Assembly (NCBI RefSeq): GCF_003048405.1
Contig: NZ_PIQS01000003.1
Span: 93,068-157,067, forward strand
Length of the DNA stretch: 64,000 bases
Direction of reading: 5' to 3'
Source of the DNA: Campylobacter concisus
GTDB taxonomy: Bacteria > Campylobacterota > Campylobacteria > Campylobacterales > Campylobacteraceae
Position numbers and translations under genes: made by a program. Positions 29,467-38,463 of the stretch are shown in pieces. Under the pieces are notes generated by a model. The model was given only the letters and a program-made list of their open reading frames with translations. It had not been told where the DNA came from and ran no database searches. Position 1 is the first letter of the stretch. Each line of letters opens with the position of its first letter.

Positions 29467-32400
29467 TTAAAATTTATATTCCAGCTTCATACCGCCGCTT
29501 ACGCCGTAGCTTTTGTCGTTATCTAACATTCCGCTAAGTTGATAAGAAAGCGCGAAATTTTCACTAATTTTCGTATCCGCGACCAAATTTAGCTTATAGA
29601 CCAGTTTGTTATTGTCGAGTTTATAGTCGACGTATTCGTTTGAGTTATTGAGCGAAACATAAGATTTATCGTCAGAGTTATAGACATTTTGTTTTACCAA
29701 AAATTGTACCGCAAATGCATTTTTGTCGCCATTTAGCACATACTCGGCGCCGACCCCTAAAGCTACGTTAAAGTCGTTTATATCTTTTTGATCGTATCTG
29801 TCGTTTTTAAAGCCCTTTACGCCGTTTGCTCCAAATTCTAGCGCAAGTACGGGTTTGATAGCCTGAGCATATTCGCCGTTTGAACCGAGCGAAATTTTAT
29901 ATTTATAGTAGTTGCTCGAAAGGATACCCGTGCTTCTTACGCTAGCCTTTTGCGAATCGTTTAAGCTGCGCTTAGAATTTACGAAGGCTAAATTTAGATT
30001 GCTCTGTATCTCGTGAGCGTCTTGCTCAAAAAGTCCATACGCTCCAAAGCTATAAATTTTTGCATCGTCGGTTACGGCATTTGAGATAAATTTAGCCTTA
30101 CTCATGCCCGCATTCACGCCTAAAATAACCTCGTCATAGCTCCTATCGTAGCCTATATACGTGCCGTAAAATTTTAAATCACCGCCGCTATCTTTATCTT
30201 TAAAGTACGCTCCGTTTACGTTCGCCCAGAAATTATTTCTTTGCCTGCTAGCCTCGGCCGCTTCGTAGGCTATTACGGCGGTCGGCTTAAAATCGCTCTC
30301 AAGCCCTGCTAGCCTAAACCGCGAAATATCAGCCTTTGCCCTTAACTGAGTAATTTGAGATAATCTCGAGTTTATTAACTCATTACCGTTTTGTAAGGCT
30401 TTGACGCTAACTTTTAAAGACGAACCAGAAATTTCTTTCATATCGGATTCCGCCTTTAACGCCATTTGTCTTAAAGTCTCGGTATCGCCGCTTTGAAGGG
30501 CGCTTTCATACTCCGGTCTATTTTTAAACATATTTAAAATTTTATTTTGGCGTTCGCTAAATCCGGTCAACCTTAGCTCCTGCTCAGATCCCGGCGTCGC
30601 AGACGGATTCTCGGCTTTTTTATCGCTTAATCTCATCGTAATTTTGCCGTCTTTTATGGCATAAGTCGTAAAAAGACCGTTAATTTTTTGCTCGGTATTA
30701 AATATCGCGCCTTTGTTTACGATACTTTCTGCGCTTAAGAGCGTATAGGTTTTTTTAGCAGTCATCTCGCCTCTTAAAGCAGCCGTAAAGTCGATGTTAA
30801 ATTTCATTCCCGCACCAAGCGTCAAAATCTTCTTAAAATCCAAAATAGGCTCGTTTGCATTACTAAAATTTTTAACATTTAAATTTTTCGTTACGATTGT
30901 ATCGGGGTCAAAGGTTAGTTTGTTTGCTCCGCTAACCTCTAAATCTTCTATTTCTAATTTACCGCTTCCAGCCGCTATGCTGCGAGTAGGAGCCGTATTT
31001 TTGCCGTTTATTATGAGCTCTTTTAGCTTAGTCTTCGTGCCGCCGACTCTTAGCATGCTGTCGCTATCCATGACGATTCTATTTTTAAAGCTAACGTCTT
31101 TAACTAGCAAATTTCCTTTTTCTACGTTTTGGCGGTATTTTAAGCCGTCGTCATAAGTATTTGAGCCGTCGAATTTATCGATATAGTGAGTTAATTCGCC
31201 GCTTAAATTTATAACGGAATTTTTCGCCTCTATATCGCTATTTACGTTCGCGTCCTTACCTATCGTAAGTTCTGAAGAGTTTATTTTTATGCCCTCTTTC
31301 GCATTAAATTTACGCTTCTCCCAATCAGGCTGCGATAGCGTAGATGGGCGAGTTAAATCCATATACGAAGGTTCGCTTAAACCGGCGGCGGCTATTTTAT
31401 CCTTTACCGCCTGCGTTAAAACGCTAGCATCTGCCGTAGCATGAGCGGTCGGATGTCCTTGAAGCGTAACCTTGGCGTTATTTAGACTCAAACTTCCGTC
31501 TATATCAAAACCGCCGTCAAATACGAGCTCTCGCCCTTGCCCATCGTGTTTTACGTCTATATTTTTATCTACGCTTGCGTGAAATATCGTATCCTTACCG
31601 CTTTCGCCGTTTATTTTAAGCGTTGCTTTTTGAGCGGATAAATTCGTGATTTTAGCGGCGTTTGAATTGGCCGAAACGTTACTAAAAATTTGATCGAATC
31701 CGTTTAAATCAAGCTTTCCTCCGCCGTTTCCAAAGAAAATTTTATCATTTAAACTATCGTCTACGCCGAGTCTTAATAGGCCTCTACCGCTCGTTAAATA
31801 AATTTTTTCAAAAGCGTCTACGGCTCTTAGATCCACTATACCGTCGCCTAATCTTAATGTTTTGTTGCCGCTAGAATTTACGATTAAGCTTCCTTTGCCG
31901 ACTTTATGTACGCTAGTATCGGCCGCTACGTTTAAGCTCAAACTTGCGCCGCGAGCTACGTCAAAGCCCGCAAGTCTAGTTATTTTATTGCTTCCGATAC
32001 CGTTTATAAGCGTAAAGTTTCCGCTATTTACGACGATTCCGCCGTGGCCTAAATCAAGGTTAGAATTTAGCGTAATGCTTGAACCGTTTGCAGTGCTAAA
32101 TATATTGTCTTTATTTCTTACGAGTTGGGCATTTGAGACGTTTAAACCGCTGACTAAATTTTCATAATTTCTCCTATAGTCGCTAAAATCCCTCATCGTT
32201 ACGATTGAGGCGTGATTGCTATTATCGGCGGCCGCCGATAAAACCCCTACTAGAACCCATTTTTGTACTACCGTATCGTATACGAAAAATCCCGAACCGC
32301 TATCGCCGGGCAAAAGCCTGTTCCTAAAACCCCTATCAGAGGTCATAAACATATAAACCCCAGGCCTATTTATACTAGAGATATGCGTCTTATAATTAGC

Positions 32401-33129
32401 CGAATAATGCGTGCTTATTTCGTTTACACTTCCGCCCAAAGCCTGATTAACGATATTTTGATCTTCAAATTCTCTTGCGCTTACGACGTCGCTATATCCG
32501 TCGGTATCGATTTTCGGTTTTTCTAGCCCAAGCGCTCCGGTGCCCGCCTGATAGGCAATAACGTTATCGCCTCTAGCGCCGCCTCTATTTTTTATATCCT
32601 TTAAATAGTTTTGTATTTTATCTATATTAGCCTCATCGGTCGCCCTGCTATCGCCTGAAATATCTAAATTCGGTACGTCTATCGGATCTATTTGCCCCTC
32701 TACGATGTATTTAGTCGTTCGCATATAAGCGGTATCGGAATTATATAACCCCTCTGTCGGAGTCGCCGTACGAGAGGTTAGATATTCGTATTTCGTATTG
32801 CCAAACCATCCCCTATTTTCGTTAAAATTACTAGCCGCGGCAGCATCTAACGTATGGTTCGCCGTTACGACGAAATTTCGTCCGAGTGAAGTAAAATTTC
32901 CTTTATTATTCCTAGCACCGCTATTTGGGATTTTATCAAACGTAAATTTGTCGCCGTTTCTTTGCGCAAATTCTAGCGGAGTATCTTGCGGGGTAAAAGC
33001 ACCCTTATTTTGCGCGAAATCAAGATAATCCCTATAATAATTCGTCACTATATCCATAACCTGCGCATTCGCACAAGCGTATAAAACGCTTGCCAAAGCG
33101 ATAGAAATACCGAATTTGTTATTTTTCAA
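29467..33129 (-). CDS. S6-type serine protease autotransporter
   Basis: A 1220-aa secreted protein. It has a signal peptide (about 1-22), an N-terminal chymotrypsin-fold protease domain with catalytic His92 (VVTANHTLD) and Ser277 (PGDSGSGFF), a long beta-helix passenger (about 340-850) and a C-terminal autotransporter beta-barrel (about 950-1220) ending in YKF. This is the IgA-protease/SPATE layout: the barrel inserts in the outer membrane and exports the protease. The start is TTG 33129 with a strong GGAGG site (33136-33140). Codon use is rich in GCG, CCG, TCG and ACG, unlike the core genes before the tRNA, which points to transfer. The substrate is unknown. Confidence 0.88.
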   Translation of the reverse strand: MKNNKFGISIALASVLYACANAQVMDIVTNYYRDYLDFAQNKGAFTPQDTPLEFAQRNGDKFTFDKIPNSGARNNKGNFTSLGRNFVVTANHTLDAAAASNFNENRGWFGNTKYEYLTSRTATPTEGLYNSDTAYMRTTKYIVEGQIDPIDVPNLDISGDSRATDEANIDKIQNYLKDIKNRGGARGDNVIAYQAGTGALGLEKPKIDTDGYSDVVSAREFEDQNIVNQALGGSVNEISTHYSANYKTHISSINRPGVYMFMTSDRGFRNRLLPGDSGSGFFVYDTVVQKWVLVGVLSAAADNSNHASIVTMRDFSDYRRNYENLVSGLNVSNAQLVRNKDNIFSTANGSSITLNSNLDLGHGGIVVNSGNFTLINGIGSNKITRLAGFDVARGASLSLNVAADTSVHKVGKGSLIVNSSGNKTLRLGDGIVDLRAVDAFEKIYLTSGRGLLRLGVDDSLNDKIFFGNGGGKLDLNGFDQIFSNVSANSNAAKITNLSAQKATLKINGESGKDTIFHASVDKNIDVKHDGQGRELVFDGGFDIDGSLSLNNAKVTLQGHPTAHATADASVLTQAVKDKIAAAGLSEPSYMDLTRPSTLSQPDWEKRKFNAKEGIKINSSELTIGKDANVNSDIEAKNSVINLSGELTHYIDKFDGSNTYDDGLKYRQNVEKGNLLVKDVSFKNRIVMDSDSMLRVGGTKTKLKELIINGKNTAPTRSIAAGSGKLEIEDLEVSGANKLTFDPDTIVTKNLNVKNFSNANEPILDFKKILTLGAGMKFNIDFTAALRGEMTAKKTYTLLSAESIVNKGAIFNTEQKINGLFTTYAIKDGKITMRLSDKKAENPSATPGSEQELRLTGFSERQNKILNMFKNRPEYESALQSGDTETLRQMALKAESDMKEISGSSLKVSVKALQNGNELINSRLSQITQLRAKADISRFRLAGLESDFKPTAVIAYEAAEASRQRNNFWANVNGAYFKDKDSGGDLKFYGTYIGYDRSYDEVILGVNAGMSKAKFISNAVTDDAKIYSFGAYGLFEQDAHEIQSNLNLAFVNSKRSLNDSQKASVRSTGILSSNYYKYKISLGSNGEYAQAIKPVLALEFGANGVKGFKNDRYDQKDINDFNVALGVGAEYVLNGDKNAFAVQFLVKQNVYNSDDKSYVSLNNSNEYVDYKLDNNKLVYKLNLVADTKISENFALSYQLSGMLDNDKSYGVSGGMKLEYKF

Positions 33130-33450
33130 GATAAACCTCCATTTTGTGAATATAATTCCATTTAAAATAAGGGGAGCATTTTACAATATTTTTTATTGTT
33201 TAATGACTAAAACCTTAATTATTTTTTAGACATTAAATTTACAATATAAATTTTTTATCTTATTAAAATTATCTCGCTTTTTAAACTTACTTTTGGTTAT
33301 AATTACACCAAATTTGGTCGCAGTTGCGATTTACATTTGCATAAATTTACCTTCAACTACCATTTTTGCAAATTTCAAAAGTCAAATTTCACAAGTTTCG
33401 CGTGCCGAAAATATCAAATTTACATTTCTTAAATCCCAAAAGGAGATTTC
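33130..33450. promoter_or_regulatory. Divergent intergenic region with -10 box at 33298-33303
   Basis: This 321-bp AT-rich gap holds the promoters of the autotransporter (minus) and the oxyanion-binding/NapH-like/NifB-like operon (plus). A TATAAT box at 33298-33303, preceded by TTTGGT, points to the plus operon and leaves a leader of about 140 bases, in which I recognise no riboswitch. No gene is visible. Confidence 0.5.
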
Positions 33451-34311
33451 ATGGAATTAAAACAAACCGGTATATCACGCCGTGGCTTTTTAAAAGGTGC
33501 TTTAGCCACAGCTGCTGTTACCACTCCGCAAACGATGCTGGCTGGCTTTACGCCATTTAAGTCTGACTCGCTTCAGGTTTGGTCGTGTGGAGGCCTATCT
33601 GAAGCTTTTAACGAGCTAAATGCCATTTACGAGTCAAGAACAGGGCATAATATCCAATACACTGGCGCTTTTGCAGGTGCTCTTGGCAAGTCGCTTTTAG
33701 CACTTCAAAGCACGACCGAGCTCTTTGGAGCAAGGGTTTTAGAGCTTTCTAAAAAACTTCGCAAAGCTGGCCTTAGCCTTCACTTTAGGCCACTATGCTT
33801 TACCGACTACGTCCTAGTCGTGCCAAAGGGAAACCCTGCTGGCATTCGCGACTTAAAAGACCTTGCTGAGCCAGGAGTTAGAGTGATGCTACCTCTTAGA
33901 TCATCGCCCCCTGGCAGTGGCCCAGTCAAGGGGATATTAAAAAACTCAAACCTCACTGATGCGGTGATGAAAAACATGGTCGCAAACGGGTCATGCGTCA
34001 TAAATATGATGTGCGAGCTAGTTAATGGCAAGGGTGACGCTTCTATCATCGAAAAGCGCCTAACAACGCACGATAGGTTTAAAGACAAGATCGAGTATAT
34101 GCCCATCGATGAAAAGCTCATCCCGCCTGGACCGCTCACTTTTACGCTAAATATAATGAAATATGTAAAAGATGAAAGGCTTGCAAATGATTTTGCAGAC
34201 TTTGTTTGCGGCACCGAGGGGCAAGAAATTTTTGAAAAACATGGCTTTACCTCCATTTATTCAGCGCGTGGGCTAGAGCTTATAGAAAGGTTTGGTGTAA
34301 AAGATGTGTAG
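33451..34311 (+). CDS. Tat-exported ModA-like oxyanion-binding protein
   Basis: A 286-aa periplasmic protein with a twin-arginine signal (SRRGFLKGAL, residues 9-18) and the fold pattern of a molybdate/tungstate-type binding protein: LQVWSCGGLSEAF, TDYVLVVPKGNP, then PLRSSPPGSGPV and a C-terminal VCGTEGQEIFEKHGF. Binding of molybdate or a similar anion is inferred from the ModA-like pattern. Tat export is unusual for such proteins and suggests folding or cofactor loading before export. No permease or ATPase gene follows; instead the stop overlaps the next gene by eight bases, tying it to a membrane ferredoxin and a NifB-like enzyme. Confidence 0.75.
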   Translation: MELKQTGISRRGFLKGALATAAVTTPQTMLAGFTPFKSDSLQVWSCGGLSEAFNELNAIYESRTGHNIQYTGAFAGALGKSLLALQSTTELFGARVLELSKKLRKAGLSLHFRPLCFTDYVLVVPKGNPAGIRDLKDLAEPGVRVMLPLRSSPPGSGPVKGILKNSNLTDAVMKNMVANGSCVINMMCELVNGKGDASIIEKRLTTHDRFKDKIEYMPIDEKLIPPGPLTFTLNIMKYVKDERLANDFADFVCGTEGQEIFEKHGFTSIYSARGLELIERFGVKDV

Positions 34312-35116
34312 TAGCTGTAATAGCGCATGCTCTAATAGCAGTGCATGCGGCAATGTAAATTTAAAAAAGAGAAGCAAAAACTCTCCCACAACAAAGATAA
34401 GACGCCTAGTGCAGCTCATCTTTATAGCTGGTATCGGTCAATGGGCGTATTACGGCATTTTTAGATGCCCTTTTGTAGTGCCATTTGTAAATTGCCAAAA
34501 CTGCCCTATCATCACCTGTTGGGGGCGGATCACGTCGCTGTTTTTTGGATTTTGGCTATTTATCCCAGTGCTTGTCATCCCCTTTGGTAGAGCATTTTGT
34601 GGCTGGGTCTGTCCAGCTGGCTTTGTCAATCAAATGCTTGGTAAATTTGCCTTTTTCAAGCTAAAAATCCGCAGCAAAAAGCTAATAATCGCTCAAATAG
34701 GCATGCTAGCTACCATAGTAATCAGCCTTTGGGTCTATTTCGTCTGGGGCAATCCTCGCATGATGATACCTATAAGAACGAGCGATGAGTACCTAACCGC
34801 TCTTACTTTGTCACTTCGCTTTGGCGAATGGGAGTGGGTCACTCGCACGGTGATCATCATCTCAGTTATGCTAGCCTCGCTAATTGTAGCTAACCTTTGG
34901 TGTCGTTTCGTCTGTCCATCAGGCGGCGTGCTTGAAATTTTGCGTAAATTTTCGATATTTCGCGTCTATAAAACGAGTGCTTGTGACGACTGCGACGCAT
35001 GCTTGCGCAAGTGCGAGATGGGGACAAGACCTGATGAAATAAACTGCACAAACTGCGGTGACTGCCTCAATGTCTGCCATGCAAATGCCATTAAATTTGG
35101 AAGGAAAAAAAGCTAA
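34304..35116 (+). CDS. NapH/NosR-like membrane protein with two 4Fe-4S clusters
   Basis: A 270-aa protein with an N-terminal cysteine-rich tip (Cys at 2, 5, 9 and 15), four or five membrane helices, two CXXXCP motifs typical of the NapH/NosR/RdxA group (FGRAFCGWVCPAG and LWCRFVCPSGG), and a C-terminal ferredoxin pair (CDDCDACLRKC and CTNCGDCLNVC). Such proteins move electrons between quinol and a periplasmic or cytoplasmic partner. It overlaps both neighbours (8 bases and 1 base), so the three products probably act together. It is not next to nap or nos genes, so those names are avoided. Confidence 0.8.
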   Translation: MCSSCNSACSNSSACGNVNLKKRSKNSPTTKIRRLVQLIFIAGIGQWAYYGIFRCPFVVPFVNCQNCPIITCWGRITSLFFGFWLFIPVLVIPFGRAFCGWVCPAGFVNQMLGKFAFFKLKIRSKKLIIAQIGMLATIVISLWVYFVWGNPRMMIPIRTSDEYLTALTLSLRFGEWEWVTRTVIIISVMLASLIVANLWCRFVCPSGGVLEILRKFSIFRVYKTSACDDCDACLRKCEMGTRPDEINCTNCGDCLNVCHANAIKFGRKKS

Positions 35117-35943
35117 TGATCTTTCGCACTAAGGCTGAACTAGACAATCACCCATGCTTTAACAAAAAAGCATCCGCCAACTACGGACGTGTGCATCTGC
35201 CAGTTGCCCCTCACTGCAACATCCAGTGCAACTTCTGCAACCGCATATATGACTGCGCTAATGAAAATCGCCCTGGCGTAACGGCAAAGGTGCAAACGCC
35301 AGATGAATCGGTGAAATTTTTAGAAAAGCTCTTTAAATTTAGACAAGACATCTCCGTCATCGGCATCGCTGGTCCTGGCGATCCGATGTGTGACGCTGAC
35401 AAGACGCTAACGACCTTTGAAAAGTGCAAGTCTCACTTCCCAAATGCCCTACTCTGCCTCTCAACTAATGGCTTAGCGCTGCCTGAGCATGTGGATGAGA
35501 TCGTGCGTCTTGGCGTGAGCCACGTAACAGTGACGGTTAATGCCGTGACGCCAGATGTTGGCTCGAAGGTCTATTCGTGGGTGAGGTATGAGGATAAAAA
35601 CTACTACGGCGAGGAGGCTGCTAGGATACTGCTAGCACGCCAGGACGAGGGCATCCGCAAGCTAAAAGAGGCTGGTATGCTAGTCAAGATAAACACCGTC
35701 GTCATCCCTGGGGTCAATATGGACCACATCCAAAGCATCTCGGCAAAGGCAAAGCAGTGGGGAGCTGACATAATGAACTGTATGGCGATGATACCGGTGC
35801 ATGATACGCCTTTTGAAAATTTAAAATCCCCTTCAAGTGATGAAATTCACCGCATCCGAAGATCAATAGGTAGTGACATAAATCAAATGTCGCATTGCAG
35901 TAGGTGCCGCGCTGATGCATGTGGCAAACTTGGCGAAAGATAG
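35116..35943 (+). CDS. NifB-like radical SAM protein
   Basis: A 275-aa protein with the radical SAM motif APHCNIQCNFCNRIYDCANE, preceded by HPCFNKKA and followed by SVIGIAGPGDPMCD, LCLSTNGLALP and a C-terminal HCSRCRADACGKLGE. These are the hallmark blocks of NifB, which builds the carbide-containing 8Fe core of nitrogenase cofactors. It lacks a NifX domain. No nifH, nifD or nifK is in the window and Campylobacter is not known to fix nitrogen, so this homologue probably makes or modifies some other metal cluster. Its start overlaps the previous stop (TAATG). Confidence 0.85.
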   Translation: MIFRTKAELDNHPCFNKKASANYGRVHLPVAPHCNIQCNFCNRIYDCANENRPGVTAKVQTPDESVKFLEKLFKFRQDISVIGIAGPGDPMCDADKTLTTFEKCKSHFPNALLCLSTNGLALPEHVDEIVRLGVSHVTVTVNAVTPDVGSKVYSWVRYEDKNYYGEEAARILLARQDEGIRKLKEAGMLVKINTVVIPGVNMDHIQSISAKAKQWGADIMNCMAMIPVHDTPFENLKSPSSDEIHRIRRSIGSDINQMSHCSRCRADACGKLGER

Positions 35944-35947
35944 AGAT

Positions 35948-35980
35948 AAAAGGCACTAAATTTAGTGCCTTTTGCATTTT
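35948..35980 (+). terminator. Rho-independent terminator of the NifB-like operon
   Basis: A perfect inverted repeat of 13 bases per arm (35948-35960, 35961-35973) centred on AAATTT is followed by a T-rich run. It closes the three-gene operon. Confidence 0.85.
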
Positions 35981-36164
35981 TGGTTTTTGGTTTGTGGCTC
36001 TCGGCTAAATTTTGTTAGATATCAAAGTTATAAAAAGCATAGTAAAGAGTGGTCAACTCGTAGTTAGAGCAAGCTTTGTTCAAAATCAAAATGGCGAAAA
36101 TTTCTTTACATTACTTTGAAAAACATCTTTTTACAAACTCTTTTAAAAGCCATTTAAATGGACT

Positions 36165-36308
36165 TTAAATCATACGTCTTAGTGCTTTACTTACTATATA
36201 GACCTCAACCCCGCTACTATCTTCATCTATCTCGTAGCTTTGATAGTCTTTGTTGATGCTTATGATATGAGTATGCCCTAAGAGCTCTTTTTGAAGCAAC
36301 CTAACCAT
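36165..36308 (-). CDS. Possible small protein, unknown
   Basis: A 47-codon minus-strand frame starts at ATG 36308 and continues open for at least ten more codons upstream without another ATG. The sequence (MVRLLQKELLGHTHIIS, then EDSSGVEVYIVSKALRR) looks protein-like rather than random. It could be a small gene or the C-terminal remnant of a larger one. It lies between two terminators, in the 488-bp gap 35944-36431; the rest of that gap shows nothing. Confidence 0.3.
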   Translation of the reverse strand: MVRLLQKELLGHTHIISINKDYQSYEIDEDSSGVEVYIVSKALRRMI

Positions 36309-36345
36309 GAAATCTCTGTAAAAGTTTATGACTTTAACTTTGTTT

Positions 36346-36376
36346 TAAAAATATAGACGCCGTTTTATGCGGCGTT
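36346..36376 (-). terminator. Terminator of the two-component operon
   Basis: A 6-bp GC-rich stem (36357-36362 with 36370-36375) with a 7-base loop lies 55 bases after the kinase stop. On the minus strand it is followed by a T-rich tract. Confidence 0.7.
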
Positions 36377-36431
36377 TAAATTTATACTCGTATTTATTTG
36401 CTATTTCATAAATTTTGTCTTAGCAAACTGC

Positions 36432-37793
36432 CTAAATTTTCACTTGCTTTAAATTTACAAGCTCAAATTCTGCCCAAAATTCGCTCCCAGCTCCAGCTTC
36501 GCTCTTTACGCCAAGCTTTGCACCGTGGATTTTAGCGATGTTTGCAGCAATAGCAAGACCAAGACCACTACCTGTGTTTAGGCTTTTGTTTCTTGAGCTA
36601 TCGGCTTGATAAAATTTATTCCAGATTAGCTCGCTATCTTTTTGCGAGATGCCAACTCCGTCGTCTTTCACAGATAAAAGTGCGTACATTTTTGAGACAC
36701 TTAAATTTAGATCAATTTTACTTGTGGTAAATTTTAGTGCGTTGCTTAAAAAGTTATCCACGAGCCTTGATATCATCAGCTCATCGCCAAGGATTTGAGC
36801 ATCTGGTGCGACCACGCAGCTAAATTTTATCCCCTTTGTGCTTGCTAGCTTCTCGTAGTCGGTGGCTAAATTTTGCAAGATAGAGCTTAAATTTATGCGT
36901 TTTAAGGTCAAATTTCTGCCTGATTCTAGCCTTGAGAGCTCTAAAATTTGATCTATCAGCGAGGTGATCTTTCTTGACTGCCTAGAGATAACCTCTAGCG
37001 ACTCTTTGGCCTCGTCTAAATTTTGCGCGTAACTCGCGGCGTAGTCGCTCTCAGCCATGATGACTGATAGAGGAGTTCGTAGCTCATGCGAAACGTCTGA
37101 GGTGAGCTGTTTTTCGCTTTGATAGACCTTTTCAAGCGAGTCAAGCATCTGGTTAAAAACGCTTGCAAGTGCGTGCAGCTCGTCTTTACCAGCAGGTAGA
37201 TCGATACGCTTTGAAAAGTCCCGGCTACTGCCTATCTCAAGGGCTGTTTTAGACATCATGGCGACTGGTTTTAAGGCATTTTTTATCGTTTTATAGCCGC
37301 CATAAAGTACAAAGGCAAATAAAACCGGCACAAAGACGCCAAGGGCCAGCAAAAATAGCCCCTCTTTTTTGAAAAATTTCTCCGCATTTATCACGCCCCT
37401 TATCCAGACTTTTTTGCCTTTGGCTGCGATATCGTAGTAGTAAAAGCAGTTTTCGCCGTTTTCGTAAAATTTCACTTCGCCACTATCCATCTTAAGCGAG
37501 CCATCAAAATTTTTAGGTACTAAACCGCCGAGCACTTCACCATTTGCACTGTATTTTATAAAAAAGATCCCATCATAATAGGGTTCAAATTCTTCCGTAT
37601 TATTGGCGATTTTGGTGACTGATTTGGCTAACTTTTTTTGGCTCACATCTTCAAAAATTTCATCTGCCACGACCGCTGAGATAGCGATCAGTGCTGCCAC
37701 GATAGCGATGATAAAAAACGAGTACCAAAGCGTCACGCGCGCCGTGATAGGGATATTTGCAAAAGCACGCTTAATCCTTAATAACATAGCCAA
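36432..37793 (-). CDS. Sensor histidine kinase
   Basis: A 453-aa membrane kinase with two transmembrane helices (about 20-42 and 147-170) flanking a periplasmic sensor domain, a HAMP linker, a HisKA domain with the phospho-accepting His in SDVSHELRTPLS, and an ATPase domain (NFLSNALKF, DDGVGI, GSGLGLAIA). It overlaps the response regulator gene by 23 bases. The two PepSY-operon genes upstream suggest an envelope or metal signal, but no ligand can be named. It appears intact although its partner gene is frameshifted. Confidence 0.9.
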   Translation of the reverse strand: MAMLLRIKRAFANIPITARVTLWYSFFIIAIVAALIAISAVVADEIFEDVSQKKLAKSVTKIANNTEEFEPYYDGIFFIKYSANGEVLGGLVPKNFDGSLKMDSGEVKFYENGENCFYYYDIAAKGKKVWIRGVINAEKFFKKEGLFLLALGVFVPVLFAFVLYGGYKTIKNALKPVAMMSKTALEIGSSRDFSKRIDLPAGKDELHALASVFNQMLDSLEKVYQSEKQLTSDVSHELRTPLSVIMAESDYAASYAQNLDEAKESLEVISRQSRKITSLIDQILELSRLESGRNLTLKRINLSSILQNLATDYEKLASTKGIKFSCVVAPDAQILGDELMISRLVDNFLSNALKFTTSKIDLNLSVSKMYALLSVKDDGVGISQKDSELIWNKFYQADSSRNKSLNTGSGLGLAIAANIAKIHGAKLGVKSEAGAGSEFWAEFELVNLKQVKI

Positions 37794-38430
37794 GCCCTCT
37801 TTTAGTCTGGATCACTTCGCTCTCACCAAGCTTTTTTCTTATATTTTTTACTAGTACGTCGATGATGTTTGAGCCGCCCATATAATCAAAGTCCCAGACG
37901 TGCTCTTTGATCTGCTCACGAGTCAAAATTCTGCCCTTATTGAGCATCAAAAACTCTAAAATTTCATACTCTTTGCCTGTTAGATCGATGCTTTGACCGC
38001 CAAATTCGACTGACTTTTTAGAAAGGTCTATCTTTAGCTCGCCTGCGCAAATTTCATTAGCAGCACTGCCGCTGTTTCGGCGGATTAGCGTGCGAACTCT
38101 AGCTAGCAGCTCCTTAAAGTCAAATGGCTTGACCAAGTAGTCATCCGCGCCCGCGTCAAGCCCCTTTACAACGTCGTCCACATCGTCCTTTGCCGTTAGT
38201 ATCAGCACAGGGGTCGCTAGCTTTTCGGCGCGCGATATTTGCAAAAATGTAAGTCTGTCCATCACTGGCATCATAAGATCAAGCACGATAAGATCGTAGT
38301 GCGCGACGGCGGTAAAGTCCATCACCTCCTCGCCGTTAAACGCGCTATCGACGCTATATCCGTTTTTTCTTTAGGTGCTTTACTATGACGTTATTTAAGT
38401 CTATTTCGTCCTCGACGACTAAAATTTTCA
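37771..38430 (-). pseudogene. OmpR/PhoB-type response regulator gene with a homopolymer frameshift
   Basis: The gene begins at ATG 38430 with MKILVVEDEIDLNN and ends at 37771. A run of six A on the minus strand (38363-38368) shifts the frame after about 22 codons and creates an early TAG. Removing one A restores a full receiver domain (KKNGYSVDSAFNGEEV, phospho-Asp in LIVLDLMMPVMD) joined to the intact downstream part, with Lys in LVKPFD and a winged-helix DNA-binding domain (ILTREQIKEHVWD). It may be a true mutation, a phase-variable tract or an assembly error. The downstream frame alone would lack the first acidic pocket residues. Confidence 0.8.
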
Positions 38431-38463
38431 TCCCTGCCTCACGTAGTTTTGCCAGCTATTTTA

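Noticed and set aside
33130..33450. Duplicated tRNA-Met 3' end marking the autotransporter as an island
   Set aside because: I looked for the tRNA end sequence on the far side of the autotransporter gene and did not find it.
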